Assembly (NCBI RefSeq): GCF_000367365.1
Contig: NZ_BARF01000031.1
Span: forward strand, 186,001 to 250,000
DNA from: Streptomyces prunicolor NBRC 13075
Lineage (GTDB): Bacteria > Actinomycetota > Actinomycetes > Streptomycetales > Streptomycetaceae
Length of the DNA stretch: 64,000 nt
Reading direction: 5' to 3'
Within the stretch, counting starts at the first letter, position 1, and each line of letters begins with the position of its first letter. A program made the translations under genes and the position numbers. The notes beneath the pieces are model-generated. The model did no database searches and was not told the DNA's origin. It worked only from the letters and a program-made list of their open reading frames with translations. Of the stretch, positions 32,426 through 41,147 are shown piece after piece.

Positions 32426-32884
32426 ATGCCCACGACCCCGACCACCCGCACCGTCGTAGAAGACCTGCTCCACCGGATCGGCCACGCCGAGCCCGAGCGC
32501 GTCGCCGAGTTGTACGCCGAGCACGTCGACTGGAGGCTCGACTGGCCCGAGGGCGAGCACGGCCGTCCGGCCACCCCGTGGATCCGGCACCGTGCCACCC
32601 GCGCCGACGTCGCCGAGCACTTCCGTGAGCTTGCCGCGCATCATGCGCCGGGACAGGTGGGCACGGAGGTCGCGCGCATCCTGGTCGACGGCGAGGACGC
32701 GGTGGTGCTCGGCGAGATCCGGCTGGTCGCCAGGTCCACCGGACGGTCGTATCGCGCCAGGTTCGCCCTCCACCTCACCGTCCGGGACGGGGTGATCGTC
32801 CGCTATCACGTGTACGAGGACAGCCTCGCCGTGTCCCTGGCCTTCGCCCCGGCGGACGGCGGGACTCCGGTCGCGGGCGGGTGA
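32426..32884 (+). CDS. NTF2-like (SnoaL) protein
   Basis: 152 residues from the ATG at 32426, with GAGAGAGCACG upstream. LLHRIGHAEPERVAELYAEH and VDWRLDWPEGEHGR, then ADVAEHFRELAAHH and VVLGEIRLVARSTGRSYRAR, ending HLTVRDGVIVRYHVYEDSLA, follow the cone-shaped NTF2 fold of SnoaL-like proteins. Members act as isomerases, cyclases or ligand-binding domains. The role is not known. Confidence 0.83.
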   Translation: MPTTPTTRTVVEDLLHRIGHAEPERVAELYAEHVDWRLDWPEGEHGRPATPWIRHRATRADVAEHFRELAAHHAPGQVGTEVARILVDGEDAVVLGEIRLVARSTGRSYRARFALHLTVRDGVIVRYHVYEDSLAVSLAFAPADGGTPVAGG

Positions 32885-32934
32885 CGTTGGACCGGTCCCG
32901 CGACCGTGATCGTCGAGCCGGCCGGGGCCATCAG

Positions 32935-32972
32935 GTTCGGCCAGATTGTAGGTACCACCGATCTGGCCGAAC
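32935..32972. promoter_or_regulatory. 38-bp concentric palindrome before the P450 operon
   Basis: GTTCGGCCAGAT (32935-32946) is exactly inverted as ATCTGGCCGAAC (32961-32972), and the 14-base centre contains the palindrome GGTACC (32951-32956) on the same axis. The dyad is 76 bases before the P450 start. It is a strong operator candidate for a regulator of the P450-ferredoxin pair. Confidence 0.7.
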
Positions 32973-33047
32973 TTCAGGTGGCCTCATAGGTGCCTCGGGC
33001 ATCTAATGAAGATCGGCAAGACGCACTCTTCGTCTGCGAGGTCTTCC

Positions 33048-34271
33048 ATGACGGATCTGACGGAACTGACGGCTCCGACCGACCTGCCCGAACCCGTCTC
33101 CTTCCCACAGGACCGCACCTGCCCCTACCACCCGCCCGCCGGCTACGACCCCCTCCGCGCCGCCCGCCCGCTGACCCGCGTCACGCTCTACGACGGCCGC
33201 ACGGCCTGGCTCGTCACCGGGCACGCCGCCGCCCGCGCGCTGCTGGCCGACCAGCGGCTGTCCACCGACCGCAGCCGGCCCGATTTCCCCGTGACCAACG
33301 AACGGTTCGCGGCCGTCCGGAACCGCAAGGTCGCCCTGCTCGGCGAGAACGACCCCCAGCACCGCACCAAGCGGCGGATGATGATCCCCGCCTTCACCGT
33401 CAAACGCGCCACGGCGATGCGGCCCGACATCCAGCGGATCGTCGACGAACTGCTCGACGCGATGATCGCCCAGGGTCCGACCGCCGACCTGGTGTCCGCG
33501 TTCGCGCTGCCCGTTCCCTCGATGGTGATCTGTGCGCTGCTCGGCGTCCCGTACGCCGACCACGAGTTCTTCGAGGCCCAGTCCCGGCGCCTGCTGCGCG
33601 GTCCGAAGGCCGAGGACAGCCAGGACGCCCGCGATCAACTGGAGGCGTATCTGGACGAGTTGATCGACCGCAAGCAGCAGAGTCCGGGCGAGGGGGTGCT
33701 GGACGACCTCGTCCGGGAGCAGCTGAACGAAGGGGCGCTGGACCGCGAGGAGTTGATCTCCCTCACGATCATCCTCCTCGTCGCCGGCCACGAGACGACC
33801 GCCAACATGATCTCCCTGGGCACCTACACGCTGCTGCTCCACCCCGAGCGGCTCGCCGAACTCCGGGACGATCCAGGGCTGTTGCCCGACGCGGTCGAGG
33901 AACTGATGCGGTCGCTGTCCATCGTGGACGGGCTGATGCGGCAGGCCCTTGAGGACATCGACGTGGACGGCACGACGATCCGGGCCGGCGAGGGCGTGAT
34001 CTTCTCGGCCGCGGTCATCAATCGCGACGAGGACGTCTACACCGCTCCGGACACCCTGGACTGGCACCGACCCACCCGCCACCACGTCTCGTTCGGATTC
34101 GGCATCCACCAGTGCCTCGGCCAGAACCTCGCCCGCGCCGAACTGGAGATCGCCCTGCACAGCCTCTTCGACCGGCTGCCCACGCTGAGCCTGGCCGTGC
34201 CGGCGGAGGAGATCCCCTTCAAACCCGGCGACACGATCCAGGGGATGCTGGAACTCCCCGTGACCTGGTAA
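33048..34271 (+). CDS. Cytochrome P450 (CYP105-like)
   Basis: 407 residues from the ATG at 33048. The I helix has LLVAGHETTAN (A246-T251), the K helix has ELMRS (ExxR), and the heme loop has FGFGIHQCLGQNLARAE with C356 as the iron ligand. GENDPQHRTKRRMMIPAFTV is the C-helix region. It is closest in plan to Streptomyces CYP105-type enzymes, which oxidise many small molecules. A ferredoxin gene follows by 14 bases and would supply electrons. A palindrome upstream suggests substrate-responsive control. The substrate is unknown. Confidence 0.93.
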   Translation: MTDLTELTAPTDLPEPVSFPQDRTCPYHPPAGYDPLRAARPLTRVTLYDGRTAWLVTGHAAARALLADQRLSTDRSRPDFPVTNERFAAVRNRKVALLGENDPQHRTKRRMMIPAFTVKRATAMRPDIQRIVDELLDAMIAQGPTADLVSAFALPVPSMVICALLGVPYADHEFFEAQSRRLLRGPKAEDSQDARDQLEAYLDELIDRKQQSPGEGVLDDLVREQLNEGALDREELISLTIILLVAGHETTANMISLGTYTLLLHPERLAELRDDPGLLPDAVEELMRSLSIVDGLMRQALEDIDVDGTTIRAGEGVIFSAAVINRDEDVYTAPDTLDWHRPTRHHVSFGFGIHQCLGQNLARAELEIALHSLFDRLPTLSLAVPAEEIPFKPGDTIQGMLELPVTW

Positions 34272-34284
34272 GAGGCTGCGCTCC

Positions 34285-34491
34285 ATGCACACGGAAATCC
34301 ACATCGACAAGGACATCTGCATCGGGGCGGGCCAGTGCGCCCTCGCCGCCCCGAGCGTCTTCACCCAGGACGACGACGGCTACAGCGCGGTGCTGCCGGG
34401 CAAGGAGGACACCGACGACCCGATGCTCAGGGAGGCGGCACGGGCCTGCCCGGTGAGCGCGATCACGGTGTCGGACAGGGCGGTGGGCTGA
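34285..34491 (+). CDS. 3Fe-4S ferredoxin of the P450 system
   Basis: 68 residues. C12, C18 and C55 (DICIGAGQCALAAPSVF and ACPVSAI) are the three cluster cysteines; alanine takes the place of the fourth ligand, as in ferredoxins that carry [3Fe-4S] clusters. In Streptomyces these ferredoxins are usually next to CYP105-type P450s and pass electrons to them from a ferredoxin reductase. The gene begins 14 bases after the P450 stop, so the two form an operon. Confidence 0.92.
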   Translation: MHTEIHIDKDICIGAGQCALAAPSVFTQDDDGYSAVLPGKEDTDDPMLREAARACPVSAITVSDRAVG

Positions 34492-34527
34492 GCGGGCTGC
34501 TCCGCAGGGGCGGGGCTGCTGGGTGAC

Positions 34528-34590
34528 CGGTTCCTGAGTGCGGTGGCCGGCGGGCTGGGCTGAGCGGTTCCTGAGGAGGCGGTGGCCGGC
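34528..34590. repeat. Short imperfect direct repeat
   Basis: CGGTTCCTGA followed by GCGGTGGCCGGC occurs at 34528-34551 and again at 34565-34590, in the 150-base gap between the ferredoxin and ECF genes. A GC-rich stem (GGCCGG/CCGGGCC) lies at the end and may end transcription in either direction. Confidence 0.4.
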
Positions 34591-34647
34591 CCGCCGGGCC
34601 GAGCCACTTCCTCCTGCCGCGAAGCCGATCCCTCCAGCCCGCCCACC

Positions 34648-35526
34648 TCAACCCACCATCCCAAGCACCCCCACCTCGACTCCCCGCAGCCCCTCCCGCC
34701 CCGCGACCACCTCGTACGCGGCAACCCGCCCACCCTCGACCCTCACCCGGAGAGCCAGCAGCAACCGTCCCCCCGGCGCGACCACGAGACCCACGTCCCC
34801 GTCGACAAGGGCTAGGGCCGCGAACCGCGTCCGGTGCCGCAGCAACACCGTCCCCTGCGCAACCGCCCGGGCGCCGCGCAGCTCGGCCGCCACGCCCGGT
34901 GGCAACACGGCGGGGTCGGCGTACCGGGCGACATCGGGGGCGAGTACGTCGAGGAGCGCGCCGAGGTCACCGCCCCGCGCGGCGGACAGGAACGCCTCGA
35001 CGACCTCCCGGTGCCGGTCGAGTGCGGCGCCCGGCACCACCGGCGTGCCCCGCACCTTGTGCCGGGCCCGGCTGGCGAGCTTCTTCGCGGCGGGCCGGGA
35101 CCGGTCCAGGACCGCCGCGACGCTGTCGAACGGCACCGCGAACAGATCGTGCAGCACGAACGCGACCCGCTCCGCCGGACCCAGCCTGTCCAGCACCACC
35201 AGCAGCGCGAGCCCCACCGAGTCGGCGAGTACGGCCTCGTCCTCGGGCAGCTCGTCGGCGCTCGGCTCCGGCAGCTCGTCGCCGTAGGGATCCTCGCGTC
35301 GGGACGCGCGTGAGCGGAGCATGTCCAGGCAGATGCGCGAGACGACCGTCGTCAGCCAGGCGGTCAGGTTGTCGATGCCGTCGCCGCCCGTACGGTCGAG
35401 CCGCAGCCAGGCCTCCTGCACCGCGTCGTCCGCCTCGCCGAGCGACCCCAGCATCCGGTACGCGACCGCCCGCAGCTGTCCCCGCCGCTCCTCGAACCGC
35501 TCCGCCAACTCCTCGTGCCCCCGCAT
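34648..35526 (-). CDS. ECF sigma factor with SnoaL-like extension (SigJ/ECF41 type)
   Basis: 292 residues. Region 2 is LRAVAYRMLGSLGEADDAVQ and EAWLRLDRTGGDGIDNLTAW, region 4 is VLDRLGPAERVAFVLHDLFA and VPFDSVAAVLDRSRPAAKKL. The C-terminal part is a SnoaL-like domain (VVEAFLSAARGGDLGALLDVL to GLRGVEVGVLGMVG). The extension controls activity in ECF41-type sigma factors and replaces a separate anti-sigma factor. It is divergent from the azoreductase gene, which could be its target. No anti-sigma gene is adjacent. Confidence 0.88.
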   Translation of the reverse strand: MRGHEELAERFEERRGQLRAVAYRMLGSLGEADDAVQEAWLRLDRTGGDGIDNLTAWLTTVVSRICLDMLRSRASRREDPYGDELPEPSADELPEDEAVLADSVGLALLVVLDRLGPAERVAFVLHDLFAVPFDSVAAVLDRSRPAAKKLASRARHKVRGTPVVPGAALDRHREVVEAFLSAARGGDLGALLDVLAPDVARYADPAVLPPGVAAELRGARAVAQGTVLLRHRTRFAALALVDGDVGLVVAPGGRLLLALRVRVEGGRVAAYEVVAGREGLRGVEVGVLGMVG

Positions 35527-35606
35527 GGGTCACCTTTCCTCGCCGTGCTCCGTCACCTGTCCGACGTACACGAAGACGTAGACGAACCGACCGAGGTGAC
35601 CACACC

Positions 35607-36284
35607 ATGCTGCTGCACATCGACTCCAGCGCCGACACGACCGCCGACTCCGTGACCAGGCAACTCACCGAGACCTTCGCGCGCACCTGGCGCACCGCGC
35701 ACGGCAGCACGGGGGACCACCGTCACCGCGACCTCTCCGCCGAACCGGTGCCGCCGATCACCTCCGCCTACACCACCCTCGGCCGCCGCGTGGAACGCGA
35801 GGGATTCGTCCCGCCCGCCAAGGTCCCCGCACTGATCGAGAGCGCCGCCGAGCGGCACGAGTGGGAGCTGACCCTGCCGCTGGTCACCGAACTACTGGGC
35901 GCCGACACGGTGTTGCTCGGTGTCCCGATGTACAACTTCTCGGTGCCCGCGCCCCTGAAGGCATGGATCGACCGCGTCACCTTCCCCGGCGCGCTCACCG
36001 ACCCGGACACCGGTGAGAGCCTCCTGCGCCACACCCGTGTGGTCGCGGTGATGGCGCGCGGCGGCGGATATGGACCCGGCACCCTGCGCGAACACCTCGA
36101 CTTCCAAATGCCGTACCTGAAGGCCTACTTCGGCAACCTGGGCGTACCGCCGGAGCACCTCCACCTCGTCGCCGCCGAACTGACCCGGGTCGACGTCCTG
36201 CCCCAACTGGCCGGCCTGGAGGACCTGGCGGCGGCCTCCCTCACCCGGGCTCGTGCCACGCTCACGGAACTCGCCGCAGCCTGA
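35607..36284 (+). CDS. FMN-dependent NADH-azoreductase / quinone reductase
   Basis: 225 residues from the ATG at 35607 with GAGGTGA upstream. The flavodoxin-like fold shows MLLHIDSSADTTADSVTRQL (phosphate-binding loop after the first strand), VLLGVPMYNFSVPAPLKAWI and DRVTFPGALTDPDTGESLLR, with PMYNFSVPAPLKAWIDR as the AzoR signature. It reduces quinones and azo dyes with NADH. The gene lies between a divergent ECF sigma factor and a convergent TetR gene, a plausible electrophile-response setting. Confidence 0.92.
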   Translation: MLLHIDSSADTTADSVTRQLTETFARTWRTAHGSTGDHRHRDLSAEPVPPITSAYTTLGRRVEREGFVPPAKVPALIESAAERHEWELTLPLVTELLGADTVLLGVPMYNFSVPAPLKAWIDRVTFPGALTDPDTGESLLRHTRVVAVMARGGGYGPGTLREHLDFQMPYLKAYFGNLGVPPEHLHLVAAELTRVDVLPQLAGLEDLAAASLTRARATLTELAAA

Positions 36285-36286
36285 CG

Positions 36287-36838
36287 TCAGTTGGCCCGCG
36301 ACAACGCCCGGGCCGCCTCCCGCGCCTCCGCCGCCGGCTCCGCGCTCCCGGTGATGCCCGCCGTGACCATAGCCCCCTCGGCCAGCAGGAACAACTGCCC
36401 GGCGAGTATGGCGGGCAGCCCCGCGTCCGCCACGAGACCGGCGAGACAATCGCGGAACGCCCGCTTGTGCGCCCGCACTTGGGTCACCACTCGCTCGGAG
36501 GTCGCGCCGAGCTCGCCGTACGAGTTGATCCACGCGCAGCCGCGGAAATCGGCCTCGCCGAACCACTGCTCCAGCCAGTCGAAGACGGCCGGAATCCGCT
36601 CCTGTGGATCATCGTGCCGCTCGACATGTTCGGCGAGGCGTCCGCGCCAGCGCAGGTCTCGCCGTTCGAGATACGCGACCACCAACTCCTCCTTCGCGGG
36701 GAAGAGTTGGTAGAGCCGCTTGAGGGAGAGCCCGGAGGCGGTGCGGACGGCGTCCATGCCGACGGCCTGGACCCCCCGCCCGTAGAACAGCTTCTCGGCG
36801 GCGTCCAGCGCCTGCTCCCGGGCGACTTCGCTGTCCAT
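36287..36838 (-). CDS. TetR-family regulator
   Basis: 183 residues. The DNA-binding domain is [20 protein letters not shown] with [20 protein letters not shown], the recognition helix being [10 protein letters not shown]. The ligand domain includes [20 protein letters not shown] and RGVVTQV-like helices. It is divergent from the DUF1348 gene, and the space between has two matching palindromes, one inside the promoter spacer, so it represses that gene and possibly itself. The stop is 3 bases from the azoreductase stop. Confidence 0.92.
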   Translation of the reverse strand: MDSEVAREQALDAAEKLFYGRGVQAVGMDAVRTASGLSLKRLYQLFPAKEELVVAYLERRDLRWRGRLAEHVERHDDPQERIPAVFDWLEQWFGEADFRGCAWINSYGELGATSERVVTQVRAHKRAFRDCLAGLVADAGLPAILAGQLFLLAEGAMVTAGITGSAEPAAEAREAARALSRAN

Positions 36839-36853
36839 GGACCCGGCCCCTCC

Positions 36854-36911
36854 TTGACGTGAGAACGTGCGTTCTCTACGTTAGCAGCCACCTGGAGAAC
36901 GAACGTTCTCC
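36854..36911 (+). promoter_or_regulatory. Promoter with two TetR operators
   Basis: TTGACG (36854-36859), a 17-base spacer and TACGTT (36877-36882) make a good promoter for the DUF1348 gene. The palindrome GAGAACG TG CGTTCTC (36861-36876) fills the spacer exactly. A second, GGAGAACG AA CGTTCTCC (36894-36911), lies 34 bases further on. Both share GAGAACGNNCGTTCTC, almost certainly the binding site of the adjacent TetR protein. Confidence 0.85.
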
Positions 36912-36966
36912 ACCCCATTCCGTCCCACCCCACCTCATCCCATCCCGTTCCGTTTTGGAGACGACC

Positions 36967-37425
36967 ATGGCCGACCGCCCTCCCCTCCCGCCCTTCACCC
37001 GAGAGACCGCGGCCCAGAAGGTCCAGGCAGCCGAGGACGCCTGGAACACCCGCGACCCGCAGCGCGTGGCGCTCGCCTACTCGGAGGACTCCGTCTGGCG
37101 CAACCGCGACACCTTCGTCACCGGCCGCGCCGAGATCGTCGAGTTCCTCGCCGCGAAGTGGACCCGCGAGCACGAGTACGCACTGCGCAAGGACCTGTGG
37201 GCCTTCGACGGCAACCGCATCGCCGTTCGCTTCCAGTACGAGTGCCGGGACGCCGACGGGCAGTGGTGGCGGTCGTACGGCAACGAGTTGTGGGAGTTCG
37301 ACGAGCACGGCCTGATGACCCGGCGCGAGGCGAGCATCAACGACCTGACCATCGAGGAGAAGGACCGGCGCGTCTTCGGGACCCGGCCGGAGTCCGAGCG
37401 CGGCCGGTCATTTCCGCTCCAGTAG
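36967..37425 (+). CDS. DUF1348 (NTF2-like) protein
   Basis: 152 residues from the ATG at 36967. [20 protein letters not shown], then [20 protein letters not shown] and [20 protein letters not shown], with [20 protein letters not shown] and [20 protein letters not shown], is the DUF1348 pattern. Such NTF2-like proteins are widespread and their role is not known. Repression by the divergent TetR protein suggests a role in response to a small molecule. Confidence 0.9.
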   Translation: MADRPPLPPFTRETAAQKVQAAEDAWNTRDPQRVALAYSEDSVWRNRDTFVTGRAEIVEFLAAKWTREHEYALRKDLWAFDGNRIAVRFQYECRDADGQWWRSYGNELWEFDEHGLMTRREASINDLTIEEKDRRVFGTRPESERGRSFPLQ

Positions 37426-37455
37426 GCCCGGGAGGCTGGGCAGTAGGGTTCCCGG

Positions 37456-37980
37456 ATGACCGAACCCGACGGAAAATCCTTCCTCTACGTCGTCGTCTGC
37501 GCCGCCGGGATCGCCGCCGACGTCGGCCAACTGATCGCTGCCGCACAGAAGTTGGGCTGGGAGGTCGGGGTGATCGCGACTCCGGTCGCCGCGTCCGGTT
37601 TCTTCGACATCGCCGCCGTCGAGGCACAGACCGGCCGCCCCATCCGGTCCGCCTGGCGCGTGCCGGGCGACCCGCGCCCCTTCCCGCCCCCGGACGCCGT
37701 GCTCGTCGCGCCCGCCACCTTCAACACGATCAACAAATGGGCGGCGGGTACGGCGGACACCCTCGCCCTCGGCACCCTCTGCGAGGCGTACGGCCTCGGT
37801 GTCCCGACCGTCGTACTCCCTTGTGTGGGCGAGGCGTTGGCCGCCCATCCCGCGTACCGGGCGAGCCTCGCGCGGCTGCGCGAGATGGGCGTGCGGTTCG
37901 GGGACCCGTACTCCGGTGAGGTCCAACCCGACGGCGGGCGGCCGGAGTTCGGCTGGGAACGGGCGCTGGACCTGCTCTAG
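37456..37980 (+). CDS. Flavoprotein (HFCD fold)
   Basis: 174 residues. LYVVVCAAGIAADVGQLIAA, then GWEVGVIATPVAASGFFDIA and PDAVLVAPATFNTINKWAAG, is the flavin-binding decarboxylase-like (Dfp/UbiX) fold, with the APATFNTINKWA motif close to the PASANT-type motif of the family. The conserved histidine of true PPC decarboxylases is not obvious, so the enzyme may bind flavin without decarboxylation of 4'-phosphopantothenoylcysteine. The stop codon shares bases with that of the convergent gene. Confidence 0.85.
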   Translation: MTEPDGKSFLYVVVCAAGIAADVGQLIAAAQKLGWEVGVIATPVAASGFFDIAAVEAQTGRPIRSAWRVPGDPRPFPPPDAVLVAPATFNTINKWAAGTADTLALGTLCEAYGLGVPTVVLPCVGEALAAHPAYRASLARLREMGVRFGDPYSGEVQPDGGRPEFGWERALDLL

Positions 37981-38831
37981 CCGCAGGTCACGGTCGGTCC
38001 CGCCAGCATGCCCCCGGTGTACAGCGCCTGGCCCTGCGGCATCCAGTAGCCCAACTTCGAAACCACCGTGGAACAGCGGGACTTGAGGGCGACCTGGACC
38101 ACCACCGTGTCCGGGTGCCCCGGCTGGAGATCGGTGAGCGCGCAGTCCAGGGCGTGCGGGAGCCGGGCCTGCGACGGGTGGCGGCCGACCAGCGGGTTGA
38201 CGCAGCGCGGGTCGGACGTGGTCAGCTCCGCGCCCGTGCCCTCCTCCGCGATCAGCCCGAACCGTGCGCTGCCGTCGCCCTCGTCACTGTGCCGGTGGAC
38301 CGTGTATGTCAGGGTCGTCACCGAGTCGGGCCGCAGCGTGTTCCGGTCCACCTCGATGCTGTGCGTGGCCTTTGGCCTGGGCGCGGTCAGGGTCAGCGTG
38401 GCGTGGAGGGTGCCCCGCAGGTCCACGCCCGCGGGTGCGGATTGGACGCGCACGGTGGCCGTGAAGTCGTACGTCCCCGGACCCGGATACTGGCCCGACC
38501 CGGGCATCGTGCCGGACGCGGCCGTCGCGCCGTCCCGCTCGGCGGTCCAGGTGCCCGAGGTGCGGCACGTGTACCGGACGGTCGACCTGAGCTGTCCGCA
38601 GGCCGCGGGAGCCGAGACCGCCATGGTCGGGGTGCCACTGCCCGCGCACAGGCTGACCACGGCGTGCTGGCCGCGTGCGCCGTGCAGGGTGCCCGCGGGC
38701 GCGCACAGGGTCGACGGCGGCTCGGGCGGGGACGGCGCCGGGTCCGTACCGCCCCACGCGGGCGACATCAGGGCCAGCGGCAGCACGGCCGCCCCCATCA
38801 CAGTCCTCAATCTGGTCGAACGTCTCGGCAC
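37977..38831 (-). CDS. Secreted protein of unknown function
   Basis: 284 residues from the GTG at 38831 with GGGAGGAACT upstream. The start RRSTRLRTVMGAAVLPLALM with SPAWG gives a signal peptide. The mature part is rich in P, T and S and has cysteines in probable disulfides (TLCAPAGTL, VSLCAGSG, ACGQLRSTVRYTC, DPRCVNPLV, LDCALTD, SRCSTVV). DFTATVRVQSAPAGVDLRGT and HSIEVDRNTLRPDSVTTLTY suggest immunoglobulin-like beta domains. No family is recognised. Confidence 0.78.
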   Translation of the reverse strand: MPRRSTRLRTVMGAAVLPLALMSPAWGGTDPAPSPPEPPSTLCAPAGTLHGARGQHAVVSLCAGSGTPTMAVSAPAACGQLRSTVRYTCRTSGTWTAERDGATAASGTMPGSGQYPGPGTYDFTATVRVQSAPAGVDLRGTLHATLTLTAPRPKATHSIEVDRNTLRPDSVTTLTYTVHRHSDEGDGSARFGLIAEEGTGAELTTSDPRCVNPLVGRHPSQARLPHALDCALTDLQPGHPDTVVVQVALKSRCSTVVSKLGYWMPQGQALYTGGMLAGPTVTCG

Positions 38832-38961
38832 CGAGTTCCTCCCGTACGGCCACGACCGGCCGGGTGCCGGTCGCCTGCGCCGAGGATGCGGGACCCCGGT
38901 AGCCGCCCGGCCGCTCCCACGCCGGGCGGACGGGGGCGGTCACACCAACGCCGGACGGCCT

Positions 38962-40281
38962 TCAGTGCCCCAGCGGGACCCGCAGCTCCGGCTGCAACAG
39001 CTCTCCGTGCGCCGCTACGAGGTTGTCGCACAGGTCCCAGATCCGCTCGACCGGCAGCGCCGCAGCCGTCGCCGGGTCGGCCATCGCCGCGTGCCGGATG
39101 TGGCGCGGGTCGCCGTCCGTGGCCGCGCGGACCACCAGGTCGGTGACGGAGACGTACGCGCTGTTGAGGGCCGCGCACTGCGGGGGCAGGGCGCCGATCC
39201 GGGTCGGCTGGACGCCCAACGCGTCGATCAGGCAAGGGACTTCGACGACCGAGTCGGCGGGGAGGTTGTCGATGAGGCCACGGTTGGGGACGTTGCCGTA
39301 GATCGTGCGGGGTGTGCCGGTGACGATGCTGTGGATGATCTGCGGGGCGTACTCCAGGGTGCCCTCGACGGGGAGCGGGATGCCGGAGGCGAGGGCGTCG
39401 CGGGTGCGTTCGTAGCTCGCGGTGTTCTCCTCGATGATCTCCAGGTACGCGCCGACCGGTAGCCGTAGCCGCTCGATCTCGCTGTCGTGGTGGAGATACC
39501 AGGGCACGTACTCGGCGGAGTGCTCGCTGGTCTCGGTGGGGTAGTGGCCGAGTCTGCGGTACATGTCGACGCGGACTCGGCGCAGGAGTTCGGGGTCCTT
39601 CGCGATCGTCTCGTCGAGGAGGGGGTAGAGGCTCTGCCCGGCCTGCTCGAAACGCAGCACCCAGGCCTGGTGGTTGACGCCTGCGGCGAGGTAGGAGACC
39701 TCCTCGAAGGGGACGCCGATCAGCTGGGACAGGTCGTGCATCGTCCAGTACACCGAGTGGCACAGGCCCGTCGCCTTGAGGGCGGGGGCGATGCGGCTCA
39801 GGTAGAGGAGGTTCATCGCCATGGGGTTGGTGTAGTTCAACAGGTGGGCGTCCGGGCAGAGTTCGGCCATGTCCTCGGCGAGTGACTTGAGTACCGGGAA
39901 GGTGCGCAGCGCGCGGAAGATGCCGCCGATGCCGAGGGTGTCGGCGATCGTCTGGCGCAGGCCGTAGCGGGCCGGGATCGCGAAGTCGGTGCGGGTGGCC
40001 TCGTTCATACCGACCTGGACGATGTTGACGACGAAGTCGGCGTCCGCGAGGGCCGCCCGGCGGTCGAGGTGCGCGGTGATCTCCGGCTCGGCGTCCCGTA
40101 CTTGGGCGATGTGCCGGGCCGCGCCCTCCGCCGTCGCGAGGCGTTCCGGGTCGATGTCGTGCAACGCGATCCGGGCGCGGGCGAGTTCGGGGAAGGCGAA
40201 CAGGTCGGCGAGTAGCCCCTGGGTGAACACCACACTGCCGGCGCCGATGAAGGCCACCTTCACAGCGCTGCCGTCTGTCAT
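38962..40281 (-). CDS. Glycoside hydrolase family 4 (alpha-galactosidase-like)
   Basis: 439 residues from the ATG at 40281. VKVAFIGAGSVVFTQGLLAD is the N-terminal NAD-binding segment, NYTNPMAMN holds the conserved asparagine near the metal, LCHSVYWTMHDL has the C/H metal ligands and AAGVNHQAW the family histidine. GH4 enzymes need NAD and Mn and cleave alpha- or beta-glycosides through a keto intermediate. The sequence fits the alpha-galactosidase/alpha-glucuronidase branch. It is the last gene of the ABC transporter operon and would cleave the imported sugar. Confidence 0.9.
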   Translation of the reverse strand: MTDGSAVKVAFIGAGSVVFTQGLLADLFAFPELARARIALHDIDPERLATAEGAARHIAQVRDAEPEITAHLDRRAALADADFVVNIVQVGMNEATRTDFAIPARYGLRQTIADTLGIGGIFRALRTFPVLKSLAEDMAELCPDAHLLNYTNPMAMNLLYLSRIAPALKATGLCHSVYWTMHDLSQLIGVPFEEVSYLAAGVNHQAWVLRFEQAGQSLYPLLDETIAKDPELLRRVRVDMYRRLGHYPTETSEHSAEYVPWYLHHDSEIERLRLPVGAYLEIIEENTASYERTRDALASGIPLPVEGTLEYAPQIIHSIVTGTPRTIYGNVPNRGLIDNLPADSVVEVPCLIDALGVQPTRIGALPPQCAALNSAYVSVTDLVVRAATDGDPRHIRHAAMADPATAAALPVERIWDLCDNLVAAHGELLQPELRVPLGH

Positions 40282-40319
40282 CAAGTTCCTTTCAGGGAAG
40301 CGGTGTTGGGGTGTGCTGC

Positions 40320-41147
40320 TCATCCCTTGAGTCCGCTGGACGTCAGCGACTGGATGAACGTCCTCTGCGCCAGCAGGAACGCCACCAGCACCGGCACGAC
40401 CGTGATGACGTTGCCCGCCATCACCGCCGACCACTTGGTGTGGTGCTGCCCCTGAAAGGTCGTCAGGCCCAATTGGAGGGTGTATTGGGTGTCGTGGTTG
40501 ATCGCGATCAGCGGCCACGACAGGTCGTTCCAGGTGGACAGGAAGGTGAGGACGGCGACCGTGGCGAGCGCCGGGCGGGCCAGCGGCATCACGATCGAGA
40601 ACAGCACCCGCAGCCGCGAACACCCGTCGATCCAGGCGGCCTCCTCCATCTCCCTCGGCAGCGCGAGGAAGAACTGCCGGAACAGGAACACCGCGAACGG
40701 CGTCACCAGCGACGGCAGGATCAGCGCGCCCAGCGTGTCGATCAGCCCGAACCACTTCATCACCAGGAACGTCGGGATCATCGTCAGCTGGAACGGCACG
40801 ACCATCGTCGCCAGCATCAGCCCCAGCAGCAGCCGCGACCCGGCGAACCGCATCCGCGCGAACGCGTACCCGCCGAGCGACCCCAGCAGCAGATTCGACA
40901 CCACCGCCACCGACGCCACGATCAGCGAGTTGGCGAACCAGCGCGGGAACATCGCGTTGCCCAGCACATACCGGTAGCCGCCCAGGTCAACTCCCTTGGG
41001 CCACAAGGCCGGTGGGAAGCGATTGATCTCCGCGTTCGTCATCACCGAGCTGAGCAGCAGCCACACGAACGGCAGCGCGAAGCACAACGCAAGCGGCGCC
41101 AGCACCAGATGCCACGCACTCATCCGCCGAGCACGCCGTGCCCTCAT
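40320..41147 (-). CDS. Sugar ABC transporter permease 2
   Basis: 275 residues. The ATG at 41147 overlaps the TGA of the first permease gene (ATGA). Six membrane helices are visible, starting LVLAPLALCFALPFVWLLLS. EEAAWIDGCSRLRVLFSIVM is the EAA loop for the ATPase. It belongs to the MalG/carbohydrate-uptake-1 family. No ATPase gene is in the operon, so a shared MsiK-type ATPase is likely, as is usual in Streptomyces. Confidence 0.93.
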   Translation of the reverse strand: MRARRARRMSAWHLVLAPLALCFALPFVWLLLSSVMTNAEINRFPPALWPKGVDLGGYRYVLGNAMFPRWFANSLIVASVAVVSNLLLGSLGGYAFARMRFAGSRLLLGLMLATMVVPFQLTMIPTFLVMKWFGLIDTLGALILPSLVTPFAVFLFRQFFLALPREMEEAAWIDGCSRLRVLFSIVMPLARPALATVAVLTFLSTWNDLSWPLIAINHDTQYTLQLGLTTFQGQHHTKWSAVMAGNVITVVPVLVAFLLAQRTFIQSLTSSGLKG

